A stretch of DNA of 64,000 nt, taken from contig NZ_CP197474.1 in NCBI RefSeq assembly GCF_052180245.1, positions 1 through 64,000 of the forward strand, read 5' to 3'. Of this stretch, positions 7,955 to 15,643 are shown in pieces. Positions within the stretch are counted from its first letter, which is position 1; the number at the start of each line of letters is the position of its first letter. The stretch is from Parapusillimonas sp013416435. Its GTDB lineage: Bacteria > Pseudomonadota > Gammaproteobacteria > Burkholderiales > Burkholderiaceae_B. The notes below the pieces were generated by a model that was not told where the DNA came from, searched no databases, and was given only the letters and a program-made list of their open reading frames with translations. Position numbers and translations under genes: made by a program.

Positions 7955-8668
7955 TTACACGCCCATGTACACCTGCAGTTGCTGGCGCTGCGCGCTGAGC
8001 TCTTGCGATGTCCCTTCCCAGACGGCTCGCCCTTTTTCCACGATGTAATGGCGGTCGGCGAGCGGCAGCAGGGAATTCAGATTCTTGTCGATGCAGATGA
8101 TGGCCAGTCCTTGCTGCTTCAAGGTAGCCAGGCAATTCCAGATTTCCGTACGGATGATGGGCGCCAGTCCTTCTGTGGCTTCGTCAAGGATCAGCAGCTT
8201 GGGATTGGTCATGAGGGCACGGCCTATGGCCAGCATTTGCTGTTCGCCGCCGGACAGGTTGGAACCCAGGTTTCCCGAGCGCTCCGACAGGCGCGGAAAC
8301 AATTCATAGATTTTTTCGATAGTCCAAGGCAAGGCGGAGCGTTGGCGGTTGTGGGCGGTGGCCACCAGGTTTTCGTGGACGCTCAGGTTGGGAAAGACCT
8401 GCCGGCCTTCGGGAACCAGGCCTATGCCGGCCCGCCCGATCTTGTAGGATGGCAGCTGGGTGATGTCGCGGCCGTCGAAGTGTATGGCGCCTTTGCTGGG
8501 CCGCATCAGGCCGACGATGGATTTGACGCTCGTGGATTTTCCCATGCCGTTGCGGCCCAGCAGGGTAACGAACTGGCCCGCCTCGACACTGAACGCCATG
8601 CCGAAAAGCGCTTGGCTGGGACCATAGAAGGCATCGATGTCCGACACGTTCAGCAATGCGCTAGACAT
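7955..8668 (-). CDS. livF: Branched-chain amino acid-type ABC transporter ATPase LivF
   Basis: A 237-residue ABC ATPase of the LivF branch. Walker A is GRNGMGKST, the signature is LSGGEQQ, and Walker B with the catalytic Glu is LLILDEATEGLAP. It energises import of a branched-chain amino acid or related small carboxylate or amide together with LivG, LivH, LivM and the periplasmic receptor. The start overlaps the livG stop (TAATG), so translation is likely coupled. It is the last gene of a five-gene operon running from 12603 down to 7955. Substrates of Liv-type systems in this bacterial group are very varied, so leucine transport is not assured. Confidence 0.93.
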   Translation of the reverse strand: MSSALLNVSDIDAFYGPSQALFGMAFSVEAGQFVTLLGRNGMGKSTSVKSIVGLMRPSKGAIHFDGRDITQLPSYKIGRAGIGLVPEGRQVFPNLSVHENLVATAHNRQRSALPWTIEKIYELFPRLSERSGNLGSNLSGGEQQMLAIGRALMTNPKLLILDEATEGLAPIIRTEIWNCLATLKQQGLAIICIDKNLNSLLPLADRHYIVEKGRAVWEGTSQELSAQRQQLQVYMGV

Positions 8669-9411
8669 TATTCTTCGTCTCCGAGGTAGGCGGTCCGGAC
8701 GCTGGGATTGTCCCGTATTTCCGTGGCGGATCCACTGGCGATTGCGCGGCCATAGACCAGCACGGTAATGCGGTCGGCGAGCTTGAAGACGGCATCCATG
8801 TCGTGTTCGACCAGGACGATGCCGTAGTCCTTCTTGATGCTCAGAAGAAGCTGGGTCATTTGCAGGGATTCGGCCTGGCTCATGCCCGCCATGGGCTCAT
8901 CGAGGAGGAGCAGGCGGGGTTTGCCCGCCAGTACCATGGCCAGCTCCAGCTGGCGTTGTTCCCCATGGGCCATGTCGGACACGGGAACATGCATGCGGGA
9001 CTCCAGTCCTACCCGGGCCAGGGCTTCATGTGCGGGACCGGTGAGCTCGGGCTGGGCGCTGACGGGCGACCAGAATCGGAAGCTATGGCCCTGGTGTGCC
9101 TGTACGGCAAGCATGACGTTCTGCAGTGCGCTGAACTCCGGGAAAATCGATGTGATCTGATAAGAGCGGGCGATGCCGCGCAGGCTGCGCTGTTCTACGC
9201 TTTCCCCAGTGATGTCCCGGCTTTCCAGCAGGATCTGGCCGGCATCGGGCTTGATTTCACCGGCCAGCTGTGTGATGAGCGTGCTTTTCCCGGCACCGTT
9301 CGGGCCGATGATGGCGTGGATTTCGCCATGATGGACCTCGAAGCTGAACTTGTCGGTGGCTACGAGGCCGCCATAGCGTTTCACCAGGCCGCGTACCGTC
9401 AATAGACTCAT
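8668..9411 (-). CDS. livG: Branched-chain amino acid-type ABC transporter ATPase LivG
   Basis: A 247-residue ABC ATPase. Walker A is GPNGAGKST, the signature region is MAHGEQRQLELAMVLAG and Walker B is LLLLDEPMAGMS. The MSLLTVRGLVKRYGG start at 9411 overlaps the livM stop in an ATGA arrangement, which fixes the start; the frame is open further upstream in the antisense of livM sense and is not coding there. The C-terminus ends in YLGDEE, as LivG proteins do. The signature has AHGEQ in place of LSGGQ, a common LivG variant. It works as a heterodimer with LivF on the cytoplasmic face. Confidence 0.93.
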   Translation of the reverse strand: MSLLTVRGLVKRYGGLVATDKFSFEVHHGEIHAIIGPNGAGKSTLITQLAGEIKPDAGQILLESRDITGESVEQRSLRGIARSYQITSIFPEFSALQNVMLAVQAHQGHSFRFWSPVSAQPELTGPAHEALARVGLESRMHVPVSDMAHGEQRQLELAMVLAGKPRLLLLDEPMAGMSQAESLQMTQLLLSIKKDYGIVLVEHDMDAVFKLADRITVLVYGRAIASGSATEIRDNPSVRTAYLGDEE

Positions 9412-10415
9412 GGCTGCTCTTGCTCCGAAGTGGCGGGGGCGTACGCGGTCCTGCGCCGGGCATCGAGCTTTTGCAGCATGCCGACCACACCCAGCCTGCT
9501 GGTGATGATGACGATCACGATGAGCGGACCAAATATGACCATCCAGTGCTCGGTGATGGACTTGAGCCATTCTTCGGTCAGAATCATGGCGACGGAGCCG
9601 AACAAGGGCCCAAAAAGCGTGCCCATGCCGCCGAGCATCACCATCACGATGAGTTCTCCGGACGTCGTCCAAGCCATGTACGAAGGCGAACCGAACTGGG
9701 TGAGATTGCCATAGAGCAGCCCGGCGACGCCGCAGAGGGCGGCGGACAGCACATAGACGGCCAGCCGGTAGCGAAAAGTGGGATAGCCCAAAGCGCGCAT
9801 GCGGCGCTCGTTGCTCTTGCTGGCCCGGATCACCATGCCGAAGCGCGAATGGATCAGGCGGTGGCAGCCATAGAGGCTCAGACAGAGCAGAAGAAAGGAC
9901 ACGAAATACAGTGTCAGCGGATCGGTAAGGACAATTCCGCTGAATTTGCTGCCGGAGGCCAGCCGCAGCCCGTCGTCCCCGCCGTACTGGCTCAGGCTGA
10001 CGAACAGGAAATAGAACATCTGGGCAAACGCCAGGGTGATCATGATGAAGGAAATGCCGCTGGTGCGCAGCGCGATGCTGCCGGTGAGCAGGCCTACGAT
10101 GCAGCAGGCCGCGAGGGTGACCAGAAGCTGCAGCCAGCCGTTGTCGATGCCATGGAAACTGAGGATGGCGGCGCTGTAGACGCCCAGCCCCAGGAACAAG
10201 GCATGGCCGAAGCTGACCAGTCCGCCATAGCCGAGGATCAGATTGAGCGACAGCGCGGCGATCGCGAATATCAGAATGCGGGTGATCAGCGTAACGACGA
10301 AAGGCTCGCTTGCCATGACGGCATACAAGGGCACCAAGGCCAGTGCGAGAAGAAGAATCGCGCTTACGATGAAGCTGATGGTCCGGCCGGGATGCTTGGC
10401 GGAGTTGTGATTCAT
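9408..10415 (-). CDS. livM: Branched-chain amino acid-type ABC transporter permease LivM
   Basis: A 335-residue integral membrane permease with about eight to ten hydrophobic segments. The family-typical SLNLILGYGGLVSFGHALFLG and GVAGLLYGNLTQFGSPSYMAW stretches are present. The C-terminal EEWLKSITEHWMVIFGPLIVIV is characteristic of LivM. It forms the channel with LivH. It lies seven bases after livH and overlaps livG by four bases, so it belongs to the same transcript. Confidence 0.93.
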   Translation of the reverse strand: MNHNSAKHPGRTISFIVSAILLLALALVPLYAVMASEPFVVTLITRILIFAIAALSLNLILGYGGLVSFGHALFLGLGVYSAAILSFHGIDNGWLQLLVTLAACCIVGLLTGSIALRTSGISFIMITLAFAQMFYFLFVSLSQYGGDDGLRLASGSKFSGIVLTDPLTLYFVSFLLLCLSLYGCHRLIHSRFGMVIRASKSNERRMRALGYPTFRYRLAVYVLSAALCGVAGLLYGNLTQFGSPSYMAWTTSGELIVMVMLGGMGTLFGPLFGSVAMILTEEWLKSITEHWMVIFGPLIVIVIITSRLGVVGMLQKLDARRRTAYAPATSEQEQP

Positions 10416-10422
10416 GAGCGGG

Positions 10423-11343
10423 TCAGGTGTTATGGACGGGAAACAGGCCCTTGGGCTTGATGGCCAGGACGACCGCCATGAGCAGGTAGATCATCATGGA
10501 AGCCAGGGCGGGGCCGGCGATGTCTGCGCTGCTGCGTTCCAGGAAGCTGCGCAGTATGGTGGGAAGCAGGGTGCGTCCAAGGGTATCGACGACGCCCACG
10601 ATGAGCGCCGCATAGAAGGCGCCGCGTATGGACCCGATTCCGCCGATGACGATGACCACCATGGTCAGGATGAGGATGGGTTCACCCATGCCTGCCTGAA
10701 CGGACATGATGGGGCCCGCAAGCAGGCCGGCGACGCCGGCGAGCACGGCGCCCAGGGCGAAGAGCAGCGAATTCAGCAGCACGATATTCACGCCCAGCAC
10801 ACCGACCATGTCGCGGTTGGTGGCGCCCGCGCGGATGAGCATGCCTACCCGTGTGCGGTGGATCAGCAGATAGCAGCCCAGCGCGACCAGCAGGCCGCTG
10901 ACAATGATGACGAAACGGTAGGCGGGGTATCGCACGCCGAAGAGATCGACGGCGCCGCTGAGCATCTCCGGGACTTCCATGTAGTAGGGCGAAGCGCCCC
11001 AGATCATCCTGGCCAGCTCGTTGAAGAACAGAATGAGGCCGAAGGTGGCCAGCACCTGGTCCAGATGATCGCGGTTGTACAGCTTGCGTAGCGCGATCCA
11101 TTCTATGGCCAGCCCCAGCGCCGTCATGGCCGGTATGAGCAGGACGGCGGCAAGCAGGAAGGAACCGGTGTAGTTGTACAGCGATGCTGCGAAGAACGCC
11201 CCCATCATGTACATGGAGCCGTGCGCCAGATTGACGAAGCTCATGATGCCGAAGACCAGGGTCAGGCCCGCGGCCATGAGGAAAAGCAGGACTCCCAATT
11301 GGAGGCCGTTCAGTGACTGGATGACAAACAAAGTCGGGCTCAA
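10423..11343 (-). CDS. livH: Branched-chain amino acid-type ABC transporter permease LivH
   Basis: A 306-residue permease with the LivH landmarks NGLQLGVLLFLMAAGLTLVFGIM, FVNLAHGSMYMMGAF and GGIGSIRGAFYAALIVG. It should have eight membrane segments and pair with LivM. It begins 57 bases after the receptor gene. A strong hairpin in that gap probably lets the receptor be made in excess of the membrane components. Confidence 0.93.
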   Translation of the reverse strand: MSPTLFVIQSLNGLQLGVLLFLMAAGLTLVFGIMSFVNLAHGSMYMMGAFFAASLYNYTGSFLLAAVLLIPAMTALGLAIEWIALRKLYNRDHLDQVLATFGLILFFNELARMIWGASPYYMEVPEMLSGAVDLFGVRYPAYRFVIIVSGLLVALGCYLLIHRTRVGMLIRAGATNRDMVGVLGVNIVLLNSLLFALGAVLAGVAGLLAGPIMSVQAGMGEPILILTMVVIVIGGIGSIRGAFYAALIVGVVDTLGRTLLPTILRSFLERSSADIAGPALASMMIYLLMAVVLAIKPKGLFPVHNT

Positions 11344-11368
11344 GAAGGCCTCCGTGGCATGTCCGGGA

Positions 11369-11388
11369 GGCCGGTCGCGAGACCGGCC
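11369..11388 (-). terminator. Intercistronic hairpin between receptor gene and livH
   Basis: GGCCGGTC pairs exactly with GACCGGCC around a GCGA tetraloop and there is no T-run. A hairpin at this point in a binding-protein operon usually stabilises the receptor message or partly attenuates the downstream genes. Confidence 0.6.
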
Positions 11389-11400
11389 CCCGAACGGCGT

Positions 11401-12603
11401 TTACTTCATGGGGCATTGCGCGGCGAAGTTGGCGCGCGTCTTGATGGTGATGGGGCTGATCGCCTTGAGTTCGGCGCCATCGGCGCCTTCCACGACGTCG
11501 ACACGATAGAAGCCGGCATCCGGGAACTGGTTGGATTCGAACTTGAAGGGACCGCGTACCGATTGGAAGTCGGCGGCTTTCAGGGCGGCTCGGAAGGCTT
11601 CCTTGTCGGTGATCTTGCCCTTGACCTTGGACAGGGCCGAGTCGATCAGATTGGCGGCGTCATAGGATTGTGCCGCGTACATGGAAGGCTGGCGCTTGTA
11701 GGCTTTGACGAAGGCTTCGACGAACTGCTTGTTCTGGGGGTTGTCGATGTTGGGGGCGTAGGGCGCACTGGTGATGGCGCCGACGGCCAGCGATTTGAGC
11801 GCCGGCAAGGTTGAACCGTCGATGGTGGAAACCGAAATCAGCGGAAGCTTGCCCAGCAGACCGGCCTGGCGGTACTGTTTCACGAAGTTGACGCCCATGC
11901 CGCCCGGGTAGAAGACATAGACGGCGTCCGGACTGGCGGCCTGCAACTGGGCGATTTCGGCCGAGTAATCGGGTTGATTGACCTGGGTGTAGACCTCGTC
12001 GACGATCTTGCCGGTGTAATCGCGCTTGAAGCCCGATACGGCATCGCGCCCCGCCTGATAATTGGCGGCCATGACATACAGATTCTTGTAGCCCAGGTCG
12101 CTGGTCAGCTGGCCGCCGGCTTCATGCAGCTGGTCGTTGTCCCAGGACGTGGAAAAGAAGAAGGGCGAGCAGGCTTTCCCGGCGATGGGGGCGGGGCCGG
12201 CATTGGAGCCGATGAAGAAGACTTCCGCGTCGGTGATGGGCTTGTGGATGGCCATCATCACATTCGAGAAGGTTACGCCGGTAACGATTGCGACGTTGTC
12301 GCTCTTCAGCAGCTTGGTGGCCGCCTGGACACCGATGTCGGGCTTGAGCTGGTCGTCTTCACGGATGACGGTGACCGGAACGCCGCCCAGCTTGCCGCCC
12401 TTTTGCTCGACCGCCAGCATGAAGGCATCGTACTGGTCCTGGCCCAGCGCGCCACCAGGGCCGGACAGGGTCCCGATGAAACCGATCTTGATGGGATCCT
12501 GGGCAAAGCTGGGCGCCGCAGCCAGGGATCCGCACAAGAACGCGGCGGCCAGGCTGTGGTACAGGACGGAGCGCCGCCGAGCGGGCGATGTAGCAGATTT
12601 CAT
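11401..12603 (-). CDS. Liv-type ABC transporter periplasmic substrate-binding protein
   Basis: A 400-residue periplasmic receptor (peripla_BP_6 type). A positively charged start followed by LAAAFLCGSLAAAPSFAQ is a signal peptide cut near residue 35. The mature part opens with DPIKIGFIGTLSGPGGALGQD, typical of LivJ/LivK-like proteins. ATG 12603 follows AGGAG with a good spacing; the upstream extension to 12723 is not supported. It is the first gene of the operon receptor-livH-livM-livG-livF. Its ligand cannot be read from the sequence: the family binds amino acids, amides, urea and aromatic acids. Confidence 0.9.
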   Translation of the reverse strand: MKSATSPARRRSVLYHSLAAAFLCGSLAAAPSFAQDPIKIGFIGTLSGPGGALGQDQYDAFMLAVEQKGGKLGGVPVTVIREDDQLKPDIGVQAATKLLKSDNVAIVTGVTFSNVMMAIHKPITDAEVFFIGSNAGPAPIAGKACSPFFFSTSWDNDQLHEAGGQLTSDLGYKNLYVMAANYQAGRDAVSGFKRDYTGKIVDEVYTQVNQPDYSAEIAQLQAASPDAVYVFYPGGMGVNFVKQYRQAGLLGKLPLISVSTIDGSTLPALKSLAVGAITSAPYAPNIDNPQNKQFVEAFVKAYKRQPSMYAAQSYDAANLIDSALSKVKGKITDKEAFRAALKAADFQSVRGPFKFESNQFPDAGFYRVDVVEGADGAELKAISPITIKTRANFAAQCPMK

Positions 12604-12767
12604 GGTGTCTCCTAGTGCTTGCTGTTGAAGCGGAATGTGATTTTTGTACGGTGATTTAAACACGCGCCGCATGTTGCTGCACCTATTACATGACAACGCC
12701 CAGCGTAAGGCAAAAAAATACATTAAGCCTAAAGCTTTTTATATCAGGAATAACCCAAGGGGTGGGA

Positions 12768-12797
12768 GGGGTCAGACCCCATACGGGGTCTGACCCC
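12768..12797. repeat. Dispersed double palindrome
   Basis: A perfect copy with ATAC between the arms. It lies between the yidC terminator and the promoter side of the Liv operon, so the operon has repeat copies at both ends (here and 7838-7946). Confidence 0.9.
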
Positions 12798-12799
12798 CC

Positions 12800-12832
12800 A
12801 AAAAAACTCCCGGCGGTGAGCCGGGAGTTTTC
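12800..12832 (-). terminator. Bidirectional intrinsic terminator after yidC
   Basis: A nine-pair stem (ACTCCCGGC with GCCGGGAGT) around GGTGA, with A-rich sequence on one side and TTTT on the other. On the minus strand, in the direction of yidC, it ends in a run of seven U. Confidence 0.85.
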
Positions 12833-12854
12833 CGAGACATGCCGCCGAAATGAA

Positions 12855-14552
12855 TCAGCGCGTGGCGGCGGCTGTTTCCTTGTCCAGCTTGTACATGATG
12901 TAGCGCTGCTGGGCGATCGATACGGCGTTGTTCACGCACCAGTACAGCACCAGCCCGGCCGGGAAGAAGAACATCATTCCACCGAATACCAGCGGCATGA
13001 TCATCATGATGCGGGCCTGAGTGGGATCGGGCGGCGTCGGGTTCAGCTTGATTTGCAGGAACATGGTGGCCATCATGATGGCCGGCAGGATGAACCAGGG
13101 GTCGCGTGCCGCCAGGTCGTGGATCCAGAGAATCCAGGGGGCGCCGCGCATTTCCACGCTGCCCAGCAATACCCAATACAGTGCGATGAATACCGGAATC
13201 TGCACCACCATGGGCAGGCAGCCGCCCAGCGGGTTGATTTTTTCCGTCCGGTACATTTCCATCATGGCGGCGTTCATCTTGGCCTTGTCGTCGCCGAATT
13301 TCTCGCGCAGGGCCTGCAGGCGCGGGGCGACCTGCTTCATCTTGGCCATGGAGCGGTAGCTGGCGGCCGAGAGCGGGTAGAACAGCAGCTTGATGAGCAG
13401 GGTCAGGGCCACGATGGTCCAGCCCCAGTTGCCAAGGATGGCGTGCAGCCAGGTCATGATCTTGAAGAGCGGCTTGGCGATGATGGTGAGCCAGCCGTAG
13501 TCGACCACGAGCTCCAGGCCGGGCGCCAGTTCGCTCATGGCCTGCTGATCTTGCGGGCCTACCCACAGGTGCGAGTCGACGGTGACCTGTTCGCCGGGCT
13601 GGATGGTGCCCACGCCTTCGATGGCGCGGACGGCATACAGATTATTGGACAGGCGCAGCGCTTCGTTGTGGCGCGGCTTGCTTTCCGTGGGCACCCAGGC
13701 CGTTGCGAAATAGTGCTGGACCATGCCGATCCAGCCATTGTCGGCCTGCTTGGTGTAGTTGGACTTGCCCTTGTCGATATCCGAGAACGTGATCTTCTGG
13801 AACTTGTCTTCGGCGGAATACAGGGCCGGACCGGTGAACGTGCTGTAGAAGGCCGAGGTGTCGCCCGGATCGTTGCCGTCACGCGTGAGCTGCAAATAGA
13901 GCGACGGCGCAACCGGAGCGGTGCCCAGGTTCTGAATGGTGTGCTGGACGTCGATATCGTATCGGCCCTTGTGCAGCGTATAGGTCTTGACGACTTTCAC
14001 GCCGTCCGACTCGGACTCGAAGACGACTTTGAGCGTATCGCCCTTGAGGGTGTCGTCCGTGGACACCAGCCGGAATGGCGTCAGGTGGGTGGGATAGGAC
14101 TGGCCGTTGGGCGCGCCCACCACGCCCGTCTGGGCCAAGTAGGTGGAGTTCGCGGAGTTGTCCAGCAGGACCATGCGCTGGTCCTTGTTGTCCGGTGCCG
14201 CGTATTTCAGGAGTTCCGCCTTGACCAGCTGGGCGCCCATGGTATCGAATGTCAGGTCGTAGACGTCGGTCTTGATCCTGACTTTCTCCGAAGCGGTGGC
14301 CGCCGCCTGGCCATTGTTGGCCGGCACGGTGTTGTCGGCGGCAATGGGCGTTGCGCCGCCCGCCGCGGGTGCCGCGCTGGGAATGCTGGTATCGGCGGGT
14401 GCCGCAGCGTTCTGGGCGGGAGCGGCCTCCTGGGTTGCCGCGGGGCTGGTGCCGAAAAGCGACGGGTTGCCGTTGTGCACTTGCCAGTTGTTCCATAGCA
14501 ACAACAGCGAAAAAGATAAGATCATCCAGAGGATGGTGCGTCGGATATCCAT
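12855..14552 (-). CDS. yidC: Membrane protein insertase YidC
   Basis: A 565-residue inner-membrane protein. The N-terminal segment (TILWMILSFSLLLLW) anchors it, and an alanine/proline-rich linker leads to a large periplasmic beta domain (about residues 90-340). The conserved Oxa1 core with five membrane segments follows, including the GWGWTIVALTLLIKLLFYP-like entry and the NPLGGCLPMVVQIPVFIALYW stretch. It inserts and folds membrane proteins alone or with SecYEG. It lies in the conserved rpmH-rnpA-yidD-yidC order and ends at a strong terminator. Confidence 0.97.
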   Translation of the reverse strand: MDIRRTILWMILSFSLLLLWNNWQVHNGNPSLFGTSPAATQEAAPAQNAAAPADTSIPSAAPAAGGATPIAADNTVPANNGQAAATASEKVRIKTDVYDLTFDTMGAQLVKAELLKYAAPDNKDQRMVLLDNSANSTYLAQTGVVGAPNGQSYPTHLTPFRLVSTDDTLKGDTLKVVFESESDGVKVVKTYTLHKGRYDIDVQHTIQNLGTAPVAPSLYLQLTRDGNDPGDTSAFYSTFTGPALYSAEDKFQKITFSDIDKGKSNYTKQADNGWIGMVQHYFATAWVPTESKPRHNEALRLSNNLYAVRAIEGVGTIQPGEQVTVDSHLWVGPQDQQAMSELAPGLELVVDYGWLTIIAKPLFKIMTWLHAILGNWGWTIVALTLLIKLLFYPLSAASYRSMAKMKQVAPRLQALREKFGDDKAKMNAAMMEMYRTEKINPLGGCLPMVVQIPVFIALYWVLLGSVEMRGAPWILWIHDLAARDPWFILPAIMMATMFLQIKLNPTPPDPTQARIMMIMPLVFGGMMFFFPAGLVLYWCVNNAVSIAQQRYIMYKLDKETAAATR

Positions 14553-14654
14553 AAGGCCTATTTTTCAGGTTAAAGCCGGGCAAAGCCCAACAGTTTAACG
14601 TAGCTCCGCTCGCCGCGGGGCGAGCAACTGCGGTAAGCGGGGACCAGCCCACGC

Positions 14655-14888
14655 CTAGCGATGCTTGTGCTGCTGCCCTGGAACGGGGTCGTGGCCACCG
14701 GCGTGCCAGGGATGGCAACGGGAAATACGGCACACCGCAAGCCATGAGCCTTTGAGCGCACCGTGCTTCTCGATGGCTTCGATGGCATAGGCGGAACAGC
14801 TCGGCGTGTAGCGGCAGCTCATGCCCAGCCACGGACTGATGAAGTACCGATAGAAGCGGATGGGGGCGGTGAGCAGCGCGCGGATCAT
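14655..14888 (-). CDS. yidD: Membrane protein insertion efficiency factor YidD
   Basis: A 77-residue amphipathic protein. The conserved core YRYFISPWLGMSCRYTPSCSAYAIEAIEKHGALKG-type region carries the family's invariant Cys pair and the later CHPWHAGG segment. It sits at the inner face of the membrane and helps YidC-dependent insertion. Its ATG overlaps the rnpA stop codon (ATGA), so it is coupled to rnpA. Confidence 0.95.
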   Translation of the reverse strand: MIRALLTAPIRFYRYFISPWLGMSCRYTPSCSAYAIEAIEKHGALKGSWLAVCRISRCHPWHAGGHDPVPGQQHKHR

Positions 14889-15274
14889 CGTTTGCTCTGG
14901 TCGAGCAGCGCATCGACCTCGATGCGGACCCGTTGCTTGAGTTCGGTCAGGGTGCAGGCCTGTACTTTGGCGTGCAGCCGAAACACGAGGTCTCGGGACG
15001 GCAGCTCATGGCGCTTCAGCCGGAAGGCTTCGCGGATGACCCGCTTGATCGCATTGCGGGTCACGGATTGCGCGGCAAAGCGCTTTGCAATGATGAGACC
15101 CAGCCGGGCGCATTCAGGAGCGGACTGGCCGGTACCGGCCCGAGGCGTGGTGACAACGAACAACGCCCCTCTGGCAAGACGCCTGCCTTTCAGGGCAGAG
15201 GCGTATTCCGAGGGGCGGTGCAGGCGTGCCGAAGGAGGAAACGTGGCACGCGTCGAGGCTGTCGCATTGGCCAT
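14885..15274 (-). CDS. rnpA: Ribonuclease P protein component
   Basis: A 129-residue basic protein that binds the catalytic RNase P RNA and helps it mature tRNA 5' ends. The family core RNAIKRVIREAFRL (RNR motif) and ARLGLIIAKRFAAQSV are visible. The ATG at 15274 with GGCAGG before it gives the usual length; a start at 15370 would run back over rpmH and is rejected. It is followed by yidD with a four-base overlap. Confidence 0.93.
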   Translation of the reverse strand: MANATASTRATFPPSARLHRPSEYASALKGRRLARGALFVVTTPRAGTGQSAPECARLGLIIAKRFAAQSVTRNAIKRVIREAFRLKRHELPSRDLVFRLHAKVQACTLTELKQRVRIEVDALLDQSKR

Positions 15275-15308
15275 GGGCCTGCCAGCCGGCGCTGGGGTCG
15301 CGACGGGC

Positions 15309-15443
15309 TTAAACGGCCAGCTGCTTGCGGCCCTTGGCACGGCGTGCATTGATAACGGCACGGCCACCACGCGTTTTCATGCGGACGCGAAAACCGTGGG
15401 TACGCTTGCGGCGGGTAACTGATGGTTGGAAAGTGCGTTTCAT
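15309..15443 (-). CDS. rpmH: 50S ribosomal protein L34
   Basis: The 44-residue protein starts MKRTFQPSVTRRKRTHGF, the near-invariant L34 sequence, and ends GRKQLAV. It is first in the rpmH-rnpA-yidD-yidC operon, 34 bases before rnpA. The promoter must lie in the 200-base gap that it shares with the divergent dnaA. Confidence 0.98.
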   Translation of the reverse strand: MKRTFQPSVTRRKRTHGFRVRMKTRGGRAVINARRAKGRKQLAV

Positions 15444-15588
15444 GGATAATCCAAAGTAAAAGAGCTACCGAAGGCAGATACCGCGTGCCCCGGCCTAGAA
15501 AATTCGGTGATCAGCCCGCCATTTCATCAAATTTTTTCAGTTTAGTCAAACGGTTAGCATAATTACTAGGCGACTTCGCCGCCCCGCC

Positions 15589-15597
15589 TGTGGATAA
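15589..15597 (-). promoter_or_regulatory. DnaA box in the rpmH-dnaA intergenic region
   Basis: A perfect TGTGGATAA 47 bases before the dnaA start. A single box at this place fits autoregulation of dnaA. The rest of the gap 15444-15643 is AT-rich but holds no second clear box, so it is a weaker origin candidate than 786-1035. Confidence 0.7.
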
Positions 15598-15643
15598 CTA
15601 CCCCTCCGACAGGGTAGAATCGAGGTTTACTGAAGTGGTGGAC

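Noticed and set aside
8668..9672. A longer N-terminus for livG
   Set aside because: The extra 87 codons lie within livM in another frame and are Arg/His-rich. The ATGA overlap at 9408-9411 and the conserved MSLLTVRG start settle it.
12690..14498. A 602-codon plus-strand open frame opposite yidC
   Set aside because: It is the complement of yidC in GC-rich DNA, with low-complexity His/Gly/Gln-rich composition and no domain. The same holds for the long frames opposite livM (9420-10460), dnaA (15689-17026), dnaN and the acyl-CoA dehydrogenase (50189-51643).
15444..15643. rpmH-dnaA gap as the main origin
   Set aside because: It contains only one clear DnaA box and no IHF-like or opposed box. It fits dnaA autoregulation better than an origin.
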